A stretch of 64,000 bases of DNA, from NCBI GenBank assembly GCA_037954325.1, contig JBBMNZ010000004.1:1-64000 (forward strand), given 5' to 3'. The translations under genes and the position numbers were made by a program. The notes below the pieces were generated by a model. It was not told the origin of the DNA. It saw only the letters and a program-made list of their open reading frames with translations, and searched no databases. Source of the DNA: Fistularia commersonii (lineage: Eukaryota; Chordata; Actinopteri; Syngnathiformes; Fistulariidae). This document shows, piece after piece, positions 1-9,140 of the stretch. The stretch's first letter is position 1; every line of letters begins with the position of its first letter.

Positions 1-279
1 TATCAAATCCCTCCAAAGTGTGAAAAACATTAAAAAGAAATCCGACGTGCAGAGACGACCATCAGTCCGTCTTCACGAGGATTTCAATCGTTTATGAAAG
101 ACTTGACTTCTTTCCAACCACATTTCCATCAGTATCCAAGCTGATAAAGCAGTTCAGCACATGTTCAAACACCTGCCTTAATCTGCTCTCTCTGCGACGG
201 CGTCTTCACAGAAATTCTGCAGAAAAACAACCACGAAATCACACGTTTGAGAACCTCATTTCACTTCAGCAGCTTCAGT

Positions 280-317
280 GTGGCTTTGACAGTCTGGTTC
301 CTCCACCAAAAGTCCAC
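280..317 (-). pseudogene. Decayed immunoglobulin light-chain J segment
   Basis: Read on the minus strand, the 38 bases next to the RSS encode W-T-F-G-G-G-T-R-L, the FGxG core of a light-chain J segment. It aligns base for base with the intact J at 621-658 up to the Arg-Leu codons. It then differs: no GT splice donor lies where the other J has one, and an in-frame TGA follows four codons later. The RSS is also weak (heptamer CACAGCG, nonamer ACAAACCCC on the plus strand). I infer a non-functional J. It could only be used if a distant cryptic donor rescued splicing. Confidence 0.75.
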
Positions 318-356
318 CACAGCGACACAAAGTGATGGAGGCGCCCGACAAACCCC
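318..356 (-). other. Degenerate 23-RSS of the decayed J
   Basis: On the plus strand: heptamer-like CACAGCG (318-324), a 23-base spacer (325-347) and nonamer-like ACAAACCCC (348-356). The heptamer has one mismatch to CACAGTG and the nonamer departs from ACAAAAACC at two positions. The layout matches the intact J RSS exactly. Confidence 0.7.
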
Positions 357-620
357 TCCAACTGGAGAGAGAGACGACTCTCGGACTTTATCGGCACAAA
401 TTCAACCTACCAGCCTGAAGATCAGAGTCTAATATTAGCCAGGATTCAGGCTTTTCTTCTACGTCTGACTGCTTCTATCCCCACTCTTCCACCTGAAAGC
501 CTCCGTCCACTTTGTCCTTCAGCTCAAATCAACCTTATCTCACTGGAGACCCAACTGTTTTCACGGGAAAACTCAAAAAAAGTCTGGAGTAACATCGACA
601 AAGTCAAAGACTTCACTCAC

Positions 621-658
621 CTCCCACATCCAGTCTGGTTCCACCGCCGAACGTCAAC
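621..658 (-). CDS. Immunoglobulin light-chain J segment (intact)
   Basis: This germline J segment supplies the end of CDR3 and framework 4 of an Ig light chain. Read on the minus strand from the heptamer it encodes L-T-F-G-G-G-T-R-L-D-V-G, with the invariant F-G-x-G-T motif. It ends in one extra base followed by a consensus donor, GTGAGT (620-615), which would splice to a constant exon. It is 38 bases long, normal for a J. The constant exon is not visible and should lie left of position 1. Its 23-RSS pairs by the 12/23 rule with the 12-RSS of the V genes at 14-22 kb. J and V lie on opposite strands, so joining would be inversional. Confidence 0.9.
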
Positions 659-697
659 CACAGTGACACAAACTCATTGAGCCGTCGTACAAAAACC
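659..697 (-). other. 23-RSS of the intact J segment
   Basis: Perfect heptamer CACAGTG (659-665), 23-base spacer (666-688) and nonamer ACAAAAACC (689-697) on the plus strand, that is GGTTTTTGT-23-CACTGTG upstream of J on the minus strand. The last six spacer bases, CGTCGT, also precede the nonamers of V2 and V3. Confidence 0.92.
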
Positions 698-858
698 TCT
701 GAGTGTAAAGACACGGTTCTCTGGCTCTCACACAAACACTTCACTAACAGGCAGGAAAACTTGGAGCCACATTTCAAAGATGCACAGTCTTCATTTTCCA
801 CCAGTCGTTTGAACAAAGTGTCAGATAATTTTCATACACCATTGTATTTTGAGAGAAT

Positions 859-2024
859 AGTGCAGTCTCAGGGCGGCACTGGCCTGTGTCTCTCCAAGCC
901 TCTCCAAGATGCAGTATTTGCATTGAGAATGCTAATAGAAAAGTACAGAGAAGGTCAGAGGGAGCTGCATTGTGTTTTTGTGGACCTAGAAAAAGCATAT
1001 GACAGGGTGGCAAGAGAGGAGCTCTGGTATTGTATGAGGAAGTCAGGAGTGGCAGAGAAGTATGTTAGACTGGTGCATGACATGTATGCTAGCTGTGAGA
1101 CACTGGTACGCTGTGCTGTAGGGGTAACAGTGAAATTCAACATGGAGCTGGGACTCCATCAGGGATCAGCTCTGAGACCCTTCTGGTTTCGCAATGGTGA
1201 TGGATAGGCTGACAGATGAGGTTAGACAGGAATCCCCATGTACCATGATGTTTGCAGATGACATTGTGATCTGTAATGAGAGCAGGAAACATGTAGAGGA
1301 AAATATTTAAAGGTGGAGGTATGCTCTGGAAAGGAGAGGAATGAAAGTTAGTTGCCGCAAGACAGAATATATGTGTGTGAATGAGAGGAACTCGGGTGGA
1401 ACGGTGAGGCTACAGGGAGTGGAGATCAAAAAGCTGGAGGATTTCAGGTACTTGGGGTCAACAGTCCAGAGCAATGGAGAGTGTGGAAAAGAGGTGAAGA
1501 GACGGGTCCAGGCAGGTTGGAATGGGTGGAGAAAAGTTTCAGTGTTACTATGTGATAGGAGAACATCAGCCAGAATAAAAGGAAAGGTGTACAAGACAGT
1601 GGTGAGACCAGCGATGATGTTTGGACTAGAAACTATTACAATGACCAAAAGACAGCAGGCAGAACTAGAGGTTGCATAGATGAAGATGTTGAGGTTCTCT
1701 TTGGGAGTGACCAGGATGGAGAGCATCAGGAATGAGTCCATCAGAGGAACAGTACATGTTAGATGTTTTGGAGAGAAGGTCAGAGAAGCCAGACTGAGAT
1801 GGTTGGGTCATGGACAGAGGAGGGATAGAGAATATATTGGTAGACGGATGCTGGAATTGGAGCTGCCAGGCAAGAGGTCTGGAGGAAAACCAAAGAGAAG
1901 ATTTATGGAGGTAGTGAGAGAAGATATGAAGGTAGTTGGTGTGAGAGAGGAGGATCCAGAGAATAGGGTGGATGGAGAATGTTGATTTGCTGTGGCGACC
2001 CCTGAAGGGAAAAGCCCAAAGGAG
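859..2024 (+). mobile_element. RTE-type LINE, internally deleted copy (RT domain relic)
   Basis: This is a broken copy of a non-LTR retrotransposon. From about 908 it encodes RT pieces: V-D-L-E-K-A-Y-D near 985, G-L-H-Q-G-S-A near 1150 and F-A-D-D near 1254. The C-terminal part runs to about 1980 and ends in the family's 3' motif (ctgtggcgacccctgaaggg, 1990-2009). Stops and frameshifts break it into three frames. The first 45-50 bases (GCAGTCTCAGGGCGGCAC and onward) match the 5' terminus of the copy at 52957-56132, so the endonuclease and N-terminal RT have been deleted internally. The clade (RTE-like, BovB-related) is my judgement from protein motifs and a microsatellite tail. Confidence 0.85.
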
Positions 2025-2316
2025 AGGAAGAATCTGTCACAGGGGTGCAGGACATGTATGACCGAGACAAAGTGACGATTGAGATGTATTGGACATGAAC
2101 AAAGGAGTGTTCATGTCCAAACCATGGTGAAGATCTGGGTAGAAGGTTGCTGAAGGTGAAGCTGCCAGGCAAGAGGTCTCGAGGAGGACGAAAGAGAAGA
2201 TTTATGGATGTAGTGAGAGAGGATATGAAGGTAGTTTGTGTGAGAGAGGAGGATACAGAGAATAGGGTTAGATGGAGAAATTTGACTCGCTGTGGCGACA
2301 CCTGAAGGGAAAAGCC
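2025..2316 (+). mobile_element. Second 3'-end fragment of the same RTE-type LINE
   Basis: Directly after the first 3' end comes another copy of the element's last ~290 bases. It starts near the region coding for the C-terminal R-I-R-N-E-S stretch and is heavily mutated at first. From about 2155 it is close to family sequence and ends with cgacacctgaagggaaaagc (2295-2314). It is either a tail-to-head second insertion or a local duplication. No intact frame exists. Confidence 0.75.
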
Positions 2317-2389
2317 GAAAGAAGAAGAAGAAGAAGAAGAAGAAGAAGAAGAAGAAGAAGAAGAAGAAGAAGAAGAAGAAGAAGAAGGA
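2317..2389 (+). repeat. (GAA)n microsatellite tail
   Basis: About 70 bases of nearly pure GAA/AAG trinucleotides attached to the LINE 3' end. RTE-type elements commonly end in short tandem repeats instead of poly(A). The poly-arginine and poly-phenylalanine frames read through it are artefacts. Confidence 0.9.
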
Positions 2390-2468
2390 GATCCTGTAGG
2401 TCATTAGTACCACTGCCGGTCGTTGTTTACCCGGTCCTTGACAGATCCGGTATGATATGGTGTGCCCA
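2390..2468 (-). mobile_element. Inverted fragment of RTE 5' untranslated region
   Basis: This stretch (cctgtaggtcattagtacca and onward) matches the plus-strand sequence at 55893-55965, which is the 5' UTR of the minus-strand RTE copy. It therefore has the opposite orientation to the LINE fragments just left of it. It may be the remnant of a minus-strand element into which the plus-strand one inserted, or the product of an inversion. Confidence 0.6.
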
Positions 2469-2491
2469 TATAGTGTGTTGTCATTACATTA

Positions 2492-2546
2492 CATTCCAGT
2501 CATGTGGCAGACGCTTTCAACCAAAGGGACTTACAAGAAGTGCAAT
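2492..2546. repeat. Common fish dispersed-repeat core
   Basis: The string around catgtggcagacgctttcaa (2504-2523) followed by agggacttacaa resembles a very common teleost repeat core (...TTAGCAGACGCTTTTATCCAAAGCGACTTACA...). I recognise the motif but cannot assign its transposon class. 2547-2769 holds nothing else I can name. Confidence 0.45.
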
Positions 2547-2769
2547 TCAGTCACCGAAGGTCCAAAGTACCATCAGTCGTAAGTCAGAAGTGGCCACTCA
2601 ACCAAATAATCATCTCACAACCAAATGCATACATACATTTATTTCATTGTTCATCTTTTTTGGGGGGTTTGGGGCTGAGTGAGATGAGTAGGGTTGAAGA
2701 CGTCCATTATCATCCCTAATGTTGTTGTTGTTGTAGTATCTGATGTCTATTTGTGGATGTCTTGCTATC

Positions 2770-3030
2770 TTTTTATATTTATACTATATATATCTATATA
2801 TATATACATATGTGTACTTTTTAATTTTTGATATTATAACTAGTCCACTGCTGTGAAAAAGGAACATTGTCATAGATTCTATGTAGCAGATAATTGAGAG
2901 CAGGTGCGAGCGTTTAGTAAATGCTAATTGGTAGCGGCCTCCTATTGGTCCCTGCCAGGGCGCTGGCCTTATTATACTGGCTGTGATGTCATTTCCTGGA
3001 GACGCCAGGGCTCTGGGGAGAGCTAGCTGA
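2770..3030 (+). repeat. Dispersed repeat, left arm A of a mirrored pair
   Basis: Homologous in reverse orientation to 8815-9075: both hold an AT-rich tract (tttatatttatactatatat), then ctgctgtgaaaaa, tctatgtagcagataat, tagtaaatgctaattgg, cctattggtccc and a gatgtcatttcctggagac block. A third, weaker direct copy is at 3888-3965. CTATTGGT (inverted CCAAT box), TTATTATAC (TATA-like) and a downstream AATAAA at 3146 would fit a solo LTR, but I cannot prove its termini. Confidence 0.7.
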
Positions 3031-3237
3031 GTGTGCAAGGTTGTGTTCGATTGGGGAATTGCAAGAGGTGTCTTGCACACCTTGAGTTGCTGTGCTTCAT
3101 CTTGAGGTCAGAAGGCACCTGAGTTTGTGCTTCAATTTTTGACTTAAATAAACTTGTTTATTGCAGGGTTTTTGCTGCCTTTTTTCCCCTCTGCATTTTT
3201 GGATCTTTGGAGGAAGAAAGACAGGTTTGCTGTTTTG

Positions 3238-3269
<32 letters not shown>

Positions 3270-3887
3270 CCTGTCAAAATAGGTGGTGCTTTTTCTTCTC
3301 TGCTTGGTGATTGTGACACTGAACCTTCACAAGCCGGCTCGTCCGCCTGGACTGCTTTGGCTTCATTTGGGCTGCCACTGGATGTCAGTCGGTATGTTTG
3401 CATGGCTCCCTTTTCAATGCATGCGAGGTGGAGAAATTCCTTGCTTTGAGGGAGTAGAGTGGCCTGTAGACATTTGGACATTGCTATTCCAAACTGTCTG
3501 GACTGACAAGGTGCAGTCTTAATATTCTGCATTAATGCAACAGGGCTCAGAGTATCAGGCAGTACTGCCTAAAAGTTGGTACTGGAGGTGTAGACTAATT
3601 CTGTTCTCTTTGCAAGAGAATGCGTCTGAGAGTTGGTGCACTTAGAACTTTCCAACACAAGAGCTGATGTCACTTTAAAAACTAAAATAACGTTTGACTG
3701 TTTCTTGGTCATTTTGTTGCTGCATGTCCTGTGTTCAACAAGAGCAGCTCCCAAAAAGCTCTGGTTTTGCACATCGTTTATGTCTGGAGTCATTTAGCTT
3801 TGTAACCATGAGGCGTAAATCGGTTTCACTGCAGCACCGGTTTGTTCACCTGTTCAATTGGCACTGTTTCCCTCTATGTTGCAGGTA
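3031..3887. other. Unclassified stretch with a 31-base poly-T
   Basis: No gene seen. It holds AATAAA near 3146, a poly-T run at 3239-3269 and unremarkable single-copy-looking sequence. The frames here are short, unlinked and lack family motifs. Confidence 0.5.
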
Positions 3888-4165
3888 GTTCTGAGCAGCT
3901 GAGAGTGTTTAGTAAATGGTAACCAGTCACAGTCCCCTATTGGTCCTGGGCAACGCCAGGATGTGAGATACCCTCTGGGAGCCGGTGTGGTCTCAACTGG
4001 AATTGCTTTTGGAGGCGGCAGCGGTTGTCAAGCCAGGCTGCTTAGGAGCCAAGGACTTTCCAGTTTTTAACCATTGTTTTTGCATGCTGTTAATAAATAC
4101 GCTTTCCTGTAACTCATGTCTGCATACTTTCATTCCTCTTGTTTGGTCTCCCTGGCCTAGACCAG
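3888..4165 (+). repeat. Third, diverged copy of repeat A
   Basis: Contains gtgtttagtaaatggtaacc, cctattggtcc and caacgccagg in the same order as the copy at 2900-2965, and an AATAAA-type signal (aataaatacg, near 4091). I infer another LTR-like relic. No coding content. Confidence 0.5.
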
Positions 4166-4249
4166 GAACTTACAAATGCCATTAATGGCTCCTCGGTGGG
4201 TCAGGGTCTCTGAGCGCAGATGAAAGCACAGGGTTTCATCAGACAACTT

Positions 4250-4545
4250 GGACCAGATCGGTAGAGGCCCGGCTTAACAACTGCCATTGGTGCCGATAGG
4301 CTACAAGAGAGGCAAAGAGCCAGGGACGGTAACTGGGAAAGGTAGAGTTGGCCAATGTCTTGCAGAGAAGGAAGGTGGATGTACTGTGTGTCCACGAGAA
4401 CAGGTGCAAAGCTCAACACTTGGAAGATTTTGTTGTATTGACAAGGGAATTGGAGTTATCTTGATGGAGGAATGTTCTGGAGGGGAAATGGAGTCTGAAA
4501 GTGATGCTAAATGTTAGCGGCTACAGAGCAATGGAGTTAGATTAA
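4250..4545 (+). mobile_element. RTE-type LINE 5' fragment (5' UTR and start of endonuclease)
   Basis: Matches, with many changes, the 5' UTR and first part of the endonuclease of the minus-strand copy near 55500-55960 (read in reverse). Shared strings include taacaactgccattggtgcc, gaaggaaggtggatgtactg and ggagttatcttgatggagga. Stops and indels break every frame. It lies between repeats A and B, and a reverse-oriented RTE endonuclease fragment sits at 8350-8600 in the mirrored position. Confidence 0.75.
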
Positions 4546-5139
4546 GTCATGTGCAAGTTTGTTTTCTAAAGTAGCTTAAGAGTGCAGGTAGACTACATCT
4601 TGTACAAATAGGGTCATCTGGAGTCAACTATTTTGCAGATTGAAATGTTCTTGCTGACATTCATGCAGTTTCTTGGAATGTCTTCTACTAGCTGGTTTTT
4701 GTGAATCTATTCAACTATATAGCTGGACACAGGATGTAAAATCTCGCTCAGAAAGAAGGTTGTGTTCCTGCATATCAATATAAATACTTCCAATCAGCTT
4801 GGCAGGAAGGATCCCAGTGCATTTGCTTGATATTTGGCACATGTTTATGTGGATATATGTTTAGGAGATCTGGCATCAGCTGGCTGATCCTCTGAAGCAG
4901 AAGGTACTGGTTCAAGTCCATGTATATAGTATACATGTCTTTGTAGTCTGTAAGGAGATAAGTAATCCTGTCTATCATCTAAAACAACTTGCTGGATTGC
5001 ACTCGTTCCTCTGGGCGCTCCTGTTTGACTGAACCGCAAACTAGAAATTGGCTTAATGTACCAAAAATAGACTCAATCTGGACATACACGAATATGAAAG
5101 ACAATAAAACAAATTGTCACTAAAGCTGACTGGCCACCG
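4546..5139. other. No recognisable feature
   Basis: Single-copy-looking, moderately AT-rich sequence. No coding motif, RNA gene or repeat boundary that I can support. Confidence 0.4.
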
Positions 5140-5560
5140 AAGTGATTGTGTGTTGGATTTGAATGCAGACTGAGAAGTTGCATCCAGAAACATCCTTGAA
5201 GGTAAGAAGCCTTGATGGAATGTTATGTTTCTTTTGCAAAGTGTCATGAGAATCTGTGTTTTTCAGATTTCAATCCACAGATGGAAATCACAAGTGCTTG
5301 GCAAAATAATGATGAGTGAAGTGCTTAATTTTCTTGTAAATGTTTTGTTAAACCCAATGTTACTTGATTGCTGCTATTTAAGAGCAGTCATTTTGTTGAA
5401 GTCAGTAAGATGTTTAAGCTGAGCAGTGTCTGGGCAGAGGTTTTCTTTGTATGTGTGCAAATCAATGTTATGTGTTTAATTGTAAGGTGTTTGAGACTGC
5501 ATGCCTAAATGTTGTGTTTGTGCTTGTAGGTGTGGTGAGCCCTTGAAGTAGCATCTGTAA
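5140..5560 (+). repeat. Left arm B of a mirrored pair
   Basis: The best-conserved part (about 5146-5335) matches the reverse complement of about 7755-7905. Shared blocks are tgttggatttgaa, agaagcctt, ttttgcaaagtgtca/ttttgcagacgtca, and agtgcttggcaaaataatg followed by agtgaagtgct. Weaker similarity continues to ccttgaagtagcatctgta against cccagaagtagcctgtcaa. Function unknown; no coding motif. Confidence 0.65.
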
Positions 5561-5636
5561 GAGAACCAAGGTAGTGTCTGGATAGTTTGGTGTAAAGTTA
5601 GCAAATCCTGTTCCTGAATGTTTGTCCTTATTTTAA

Positions 5637-5995
5637 ATGTTTGAGTTTTTAAATTTATTTTTTTTTATTGTAACCCTTTAATTTCTTTTCTTTAATTTTT
5701 TTCTAGTCTTTTTTAATAAGTATTTTTGTTATTTTCTTGTCTTTAGTTTTTCTTTTTTCTTGTCCTTTTAACTTTAAAGTTTTTATTTTCTTATCTTTAT
5801 TTTTTCTTATTTTTTATCTTGTTTTTTGTTCTAGTCTTTATTTTTTTGTTTTATCTATTTTTTTTCTTTTTTTCTCTTTAAATTTTTTCTTTTTTTTTTC
5901 TCAAACAAAGTACCCATCTCCTCCAAATGTGTGTGGGGCCCTTATGTGGATGAAAAACCCTAAGTCCCACTTTTTTTTTTTTTTTAATTTTCTTC
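5637..5995. repeat. T-rich / pyrimidine-rich low-complexity tract
   Basis: Mostly T with scattered C, A and G (ttttcttgtctttagttttt type), ending in runs of T at 5967-5984. The hydrophobic Phe-rich frame through it is a composition artefact. Confidence 0.8.
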
Positions 5996-6059
5996 AGCAG
6001 GGCAGCTTATACGGTGCGTCTCTGCGTGCGGTCTTGCATCAGGACCCCGACTCGGCCGT

Positions 6060-6178
6060 TGTCGGCCTTGCAATCGGGGTTTGACACCCGATTTGGCTGT
6101 TAACCAGTGCGAGACTCAAACCAGCGGTATCCACACACAGCGTCAGTGGCTTAAAGCACTGCGCTAACCGGTCACAGA
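6060..6178 (-). repeat. tRNA-like SINE head, copy 1
   Basis: On the minus strand this reads like a tRNA-derived pol III promoter: an A-box-like TTAGCGCAGTG (complement of 6157-6167), then a B-box-like GGTTTGAGTCTCG (complement of 6110-6122). The distance is longer than in a normal tRNA gene and there is no clean cloverleaf, so I call it SINE-derived and not a tRNA gene. A second copy follows about 200 bases downstream. Confidence 0.6.
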
Positions 6179-6261
6179 AAAATCAGGGTTGCACGTATAT
6201 AACGTCACACTTAGAGGGAAAAAGCACTTTAAAAAAAAAAAGTGTGTGTCAATTGTACTTA

Positions 6262-6385
6262 GACTCATTTGGCAAAGCGAACTTGAACCTTGGGCCGCTG
6301 GTTGCAAGGTCAGTGGTGTCCACATTTAGCGTAGTGGCTTAAGGCACTGAGCTAACTGATCAGGTGCAAAAATTCCGGGTTGCAA
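6262..6385 (-). repeat. tRNA-like SINE head, copy 2
   Basis: Minus-strand A-box-like GTTAGCTCAGTGCC and B-box-like GGTTCAAGTTCGC, with the same gtggcttaaggcactg core as copy 1. Both copies are followed on the plus strand by a similar tail (gggttgcacgtatataac / gggttgcaagtatacaac and cttacactttgagaaaa), so the unit is a tandemly repeated ~200-base element. Confidence 0.6.
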
Positions 6386-6734
6386 GTATACAACCTTACA
6401 CTTTGAGAAAAAACACTTGAAAAAACTGGGCGAGGCACTTTGATTTTGCACATGGATACTTTATTTTACTTTAGCTACAAGCATTAAAATCATTTTGCTG
6501 ACTTTTCACAAAACACTTGAGAAAAAAAAAATGTAATTTCTCCACACACAAATATGTGCACATATAAAAACATACCAACATCCATATTTTGTCTGTCTGG
6601 GAATCAGAGCCTTCTCCACAATGTGGATATTGACTTGTATATCCAGATGTGCACGTGCATCTGACTTCGTCGGAAGGTAAAGGTTTGTTTGACAGAATCA
6701 GACATTTTACAAAAGATGCCACACGTATCTATCC

Positions 6735-6790
6735 AGACCTGCCGGACTTGAACCCTAGGCCGTCGGGCTGTAAAGCTCGAAAACGTATTC
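6735..6790 (-). repeat. tRNA-like fragment, copy 3 (B-box part only)
   Basis: The complement of ccggacttgaaccctaggcc gives a B-box-like GGTTCAAGTCCGG, similar to copy 2. The A-box half is not recognisable. Confidence 0.4.
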
Positions 6791-7629
6791 ACATTTTGGT
6801 CCAAAAAGAAAAAGGGTTGTGCTTCTTCACCCAGGTAGTATCAAGTCAGTCTATCTTGCTGCCCTGCACTCCAACCCAGTTAAAGATGAGCATCTGCAGG
6901 CAGAACGCTGACTTATTTGTCAATATCTGAAAATTCTAGCCCCCTGAAAATCTGGTTTTATCTTCTTTCTGCAATAAGAGACCTTTGCAAACACCCAGAG
7001 AACCTCGATGGAAAGAGCAGCTCATTTGTCTGATTTGAGTGTCCGAAGAGGGTTTGTCTCCAACCTCTGGTCCACACTAACTTTTGCCGGTTCTTCCAGG
7101 GCTGAATCAACATCTAATGGTTGCCACTCAGACTCCTTGTTGGGTCACAAAATCAGATGATGTTCTGATGGTGTGCCGGTGGTGTCTTGGGGGCCTGGAT
7201 CAGATGGCGTACTAGGTAGTGGCACCGTGGGATTCCTTGGTCTGATGTCACTTTGGACCTGTCAGATTGTTGAAGACCCTGCCTGCCACATTTGCAGACT
7301 GCAAAGAACGCCGTCTCAGAATCGGACCAAATCTTAAGGTGAAGGATTTTTTTTCCAAGTGGAAAGTTTGGAAGAAACACTGAAGATTATCTTTGGACCA
7401 AAAGAACACGTCGCCGTGTCAAACCCTTGAGAAATGTTTGACACTGGGGCAAAGGATCAACTAAAACAAGGATTTTTCAAACTGACTGATTTCAGGGTGT
7501 ACATGGACACTATTTTCAAAACAGGAAAACTACAAGCATTTAAAGTTACAAAATACAGCAACATGATAAAAAAAAACTCAAAAATGTTGCTAACGTTACA
7601 CAAAAGTATACATACACACTACTTTTGTT
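6791..7629. other. No recognisable feature
   Basis: No gene, RNA or repeat boundary supported. Frames up to ~90 codons exist on both strands but show no family motif, signal sequence or splice-site context. Confidence 0.4.
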
Positions 7630-7905
7630 GACAGGCTACTTCTGGGACTCAGGATCTTTGCAAGCAAAACATTGCAAACATTTATGGACAACGTCTGAAA
7701 GAACCTGACATCAGTAAAGTCAGTGCTGTTAAATGTCATGAATAAAAATTCCATGAACACAAAATTTAGCACTTCACTTACCATTATTTTGCCAAGCACT
7801 TATGACGTCCATGAAAACAGACCCTCGTGACGTCTGCAAAACAAACATTGACAACGTTACAAGGCTTCTCTTGCCTTCAAATCCAACAAGCAAACAACTT
7901 TGTGT
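7630..7905 (-). repeat. Right arm B' of the mirrored pair
   Basis: Reverse-complement counterpart of the segment at 5140-5560. The strongest match is the complement of cattattttgccaagcactt (7782-7801) and the flanking ~100 bases. Confidence 0.65.
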
Positions 7906-8349
7906 CCAGTCGTCTTTAGAGACACAGAATTTCCATTACCGACTTAAATATGACGAGTCGGAGTTATGGGTTTGCAAATTCTGCTCTGGCCGTCGGGCAG
8001 GTTGGAATCCGGCCTGGACTAAGAGCCAATATCCCACAGGAGGACACGGGGCCGCTCTCCCCTCAGAGTACTTACAAGGCCCAAGCCTGATGGCTTCAGA
8101 AGTCAGTGAACACACTGTTGGTGTTCACCCTCTGCAGAAAAAGACATATTGGATCTTTCCAACTCGACACAGCAAGTTCTCGCCTCACGTCTCCAGATCA
8201 CATGAGCTGTAGCTGTCCAGTCACCTGGCAGCTCTCCATGACCTCAGAGCCTTTTCCAACTCCTGCACTTTCAGCTTCCACCACTGGCTCCACTTCCACC
8301 ACCCGTCTTCAGACATAGTCTACCGCCACTCAAGTCACCTTATTAAATG
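7906..8349. other. No recognisable feature
   Basis: Frames of 70-136 codons run here on the plus strand but show no domain, and their composition is ordinary. I cannot support a gene. Confidence 0.4.
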
Positions 8350-8605
8350 TATTCACTAAAGCCAGTTCCATCCTTTTTGCAAAGTCTACCATCTTTCCCT
8401 CCACTGGATACCAAACATGTCCATTGAAGTCTGCACCAATGTCCACTCATCTCCAGGAACTTTCTGCACTCCATCTAACTCACACACCTATGAGACAGAG
8501 CCACTAACATTGAGCATCACATCTTCAATGTCTGATTTCTCACCTCCAGAACATTACCCAAAGTCCTCCTTCAAGGGAACTCCATTTCTCTTCCTGTGAA
8601 GTAAA
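8350..8605 (-). mobile_element. RTE-type LINE endonuclease fragment, minus strand
   Basis: Plus-strand strings tttttgcaaagtctaccatc, catgtccattgaagtctgca and aacattgagcatcacatctt match 55260-55510 of the minus-strand RTE copy. It covers the middle of the apurinic-endonuclease domain, including the region coding for G-x-D-F-N. It is broken by indels and is older than the 52957-56132 copy. Confidence 0.8.
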
Positions 8606-8768
8606 ATACACCATCCAAGAGAATCTTCCCATCAGCAAAGGTGCAAAGATCCCTGGGGGAGAAGAATATGAAACTTATTTAAGCACTGAAGTCTGCAGCA
8701 CACTTCCACTGAACACAAAACAAACAAGGAGAACACTAACTCACCAGAGATCGCAGACCACAAGCACA

Positions 8769-8788
8769 CCCTAACCCTAACCCTAACC
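8769..8788. repeat. Short interstitial telomere-type repeat
   Basis: Three perfect CCCTAA units followed by CC. Very short, so it could be chance or a relic of break repair. It lies beside repeat arm A'. Confidence 0.6.
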
Positions 8789-8814
8789 AGACTAACATGT
8801 GCTTCAAACAAGAC

Positions 8815-9075
8815 CATATAAGACTCAGCTGCCGTCTCCTGGAAATGACGTCACGGCCAGTAAAATAAGGCACGCTCCCTGGCGGGGACCAATAGGAGGC
8901 CGCCACCAATTAGCATTTACTAAAGGCTCTCACCTGCTGCACATTATCTGCTACATAGAATAACATAAGATCAACTTCATCCATCTACAGAGGAGAAAGT
9001 CATTTCTCACAGCAGTGTAACACTTATGTCAAAAAATAAAAAATAAAATATATATAGTATAAATATAAATAGAGA
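8815..9075 (-). repeat. Right arm A' of the mirrored pair
   Basis: Reverse-complement counterpart of 2770-3030, including the AT-rich edge (complement of atatatatagtataaatata). Confidence 0.7.
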
Positions 9076-9140
9076 AACTTAAGAAACTTTCCAAAGTTCA
9101 TGAAAGAAAAGTAGCTCCAAAACAAATTCACAATGATGCA

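Noticed and set aside
1..270. Ig constant exon on the minus strand
   Set aside because: Neither strand encodes the expected cysteine and tryptophan pattern of a C domain; the region is probably J-C intron.
470..520. Possible third J relic between the two J segments
   Set aside because: The complement of ccacctgaaagcctccgtcc is faintly J-like and the spacing would be plausible, but there is no heptamer, nonamer or FGxG codon pattern.
2272..2682. Poly-arginine frame and opposite poly-phenylalanine frame
   Set aside because: Pure translation of the (GAA)n tail.
6060..6385. Functional tRNA genes
   Set aside because: A- and B-box-like motifs exist, but the spacing and arms do not form a normal tRNA, so they are treated as SINE pieces.
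7802..8212. 136-codon plus-strand frame
   Set aside because: No domain or compositional support. It overlaps repeat arm B' at its start and ends in unclassified sequence.
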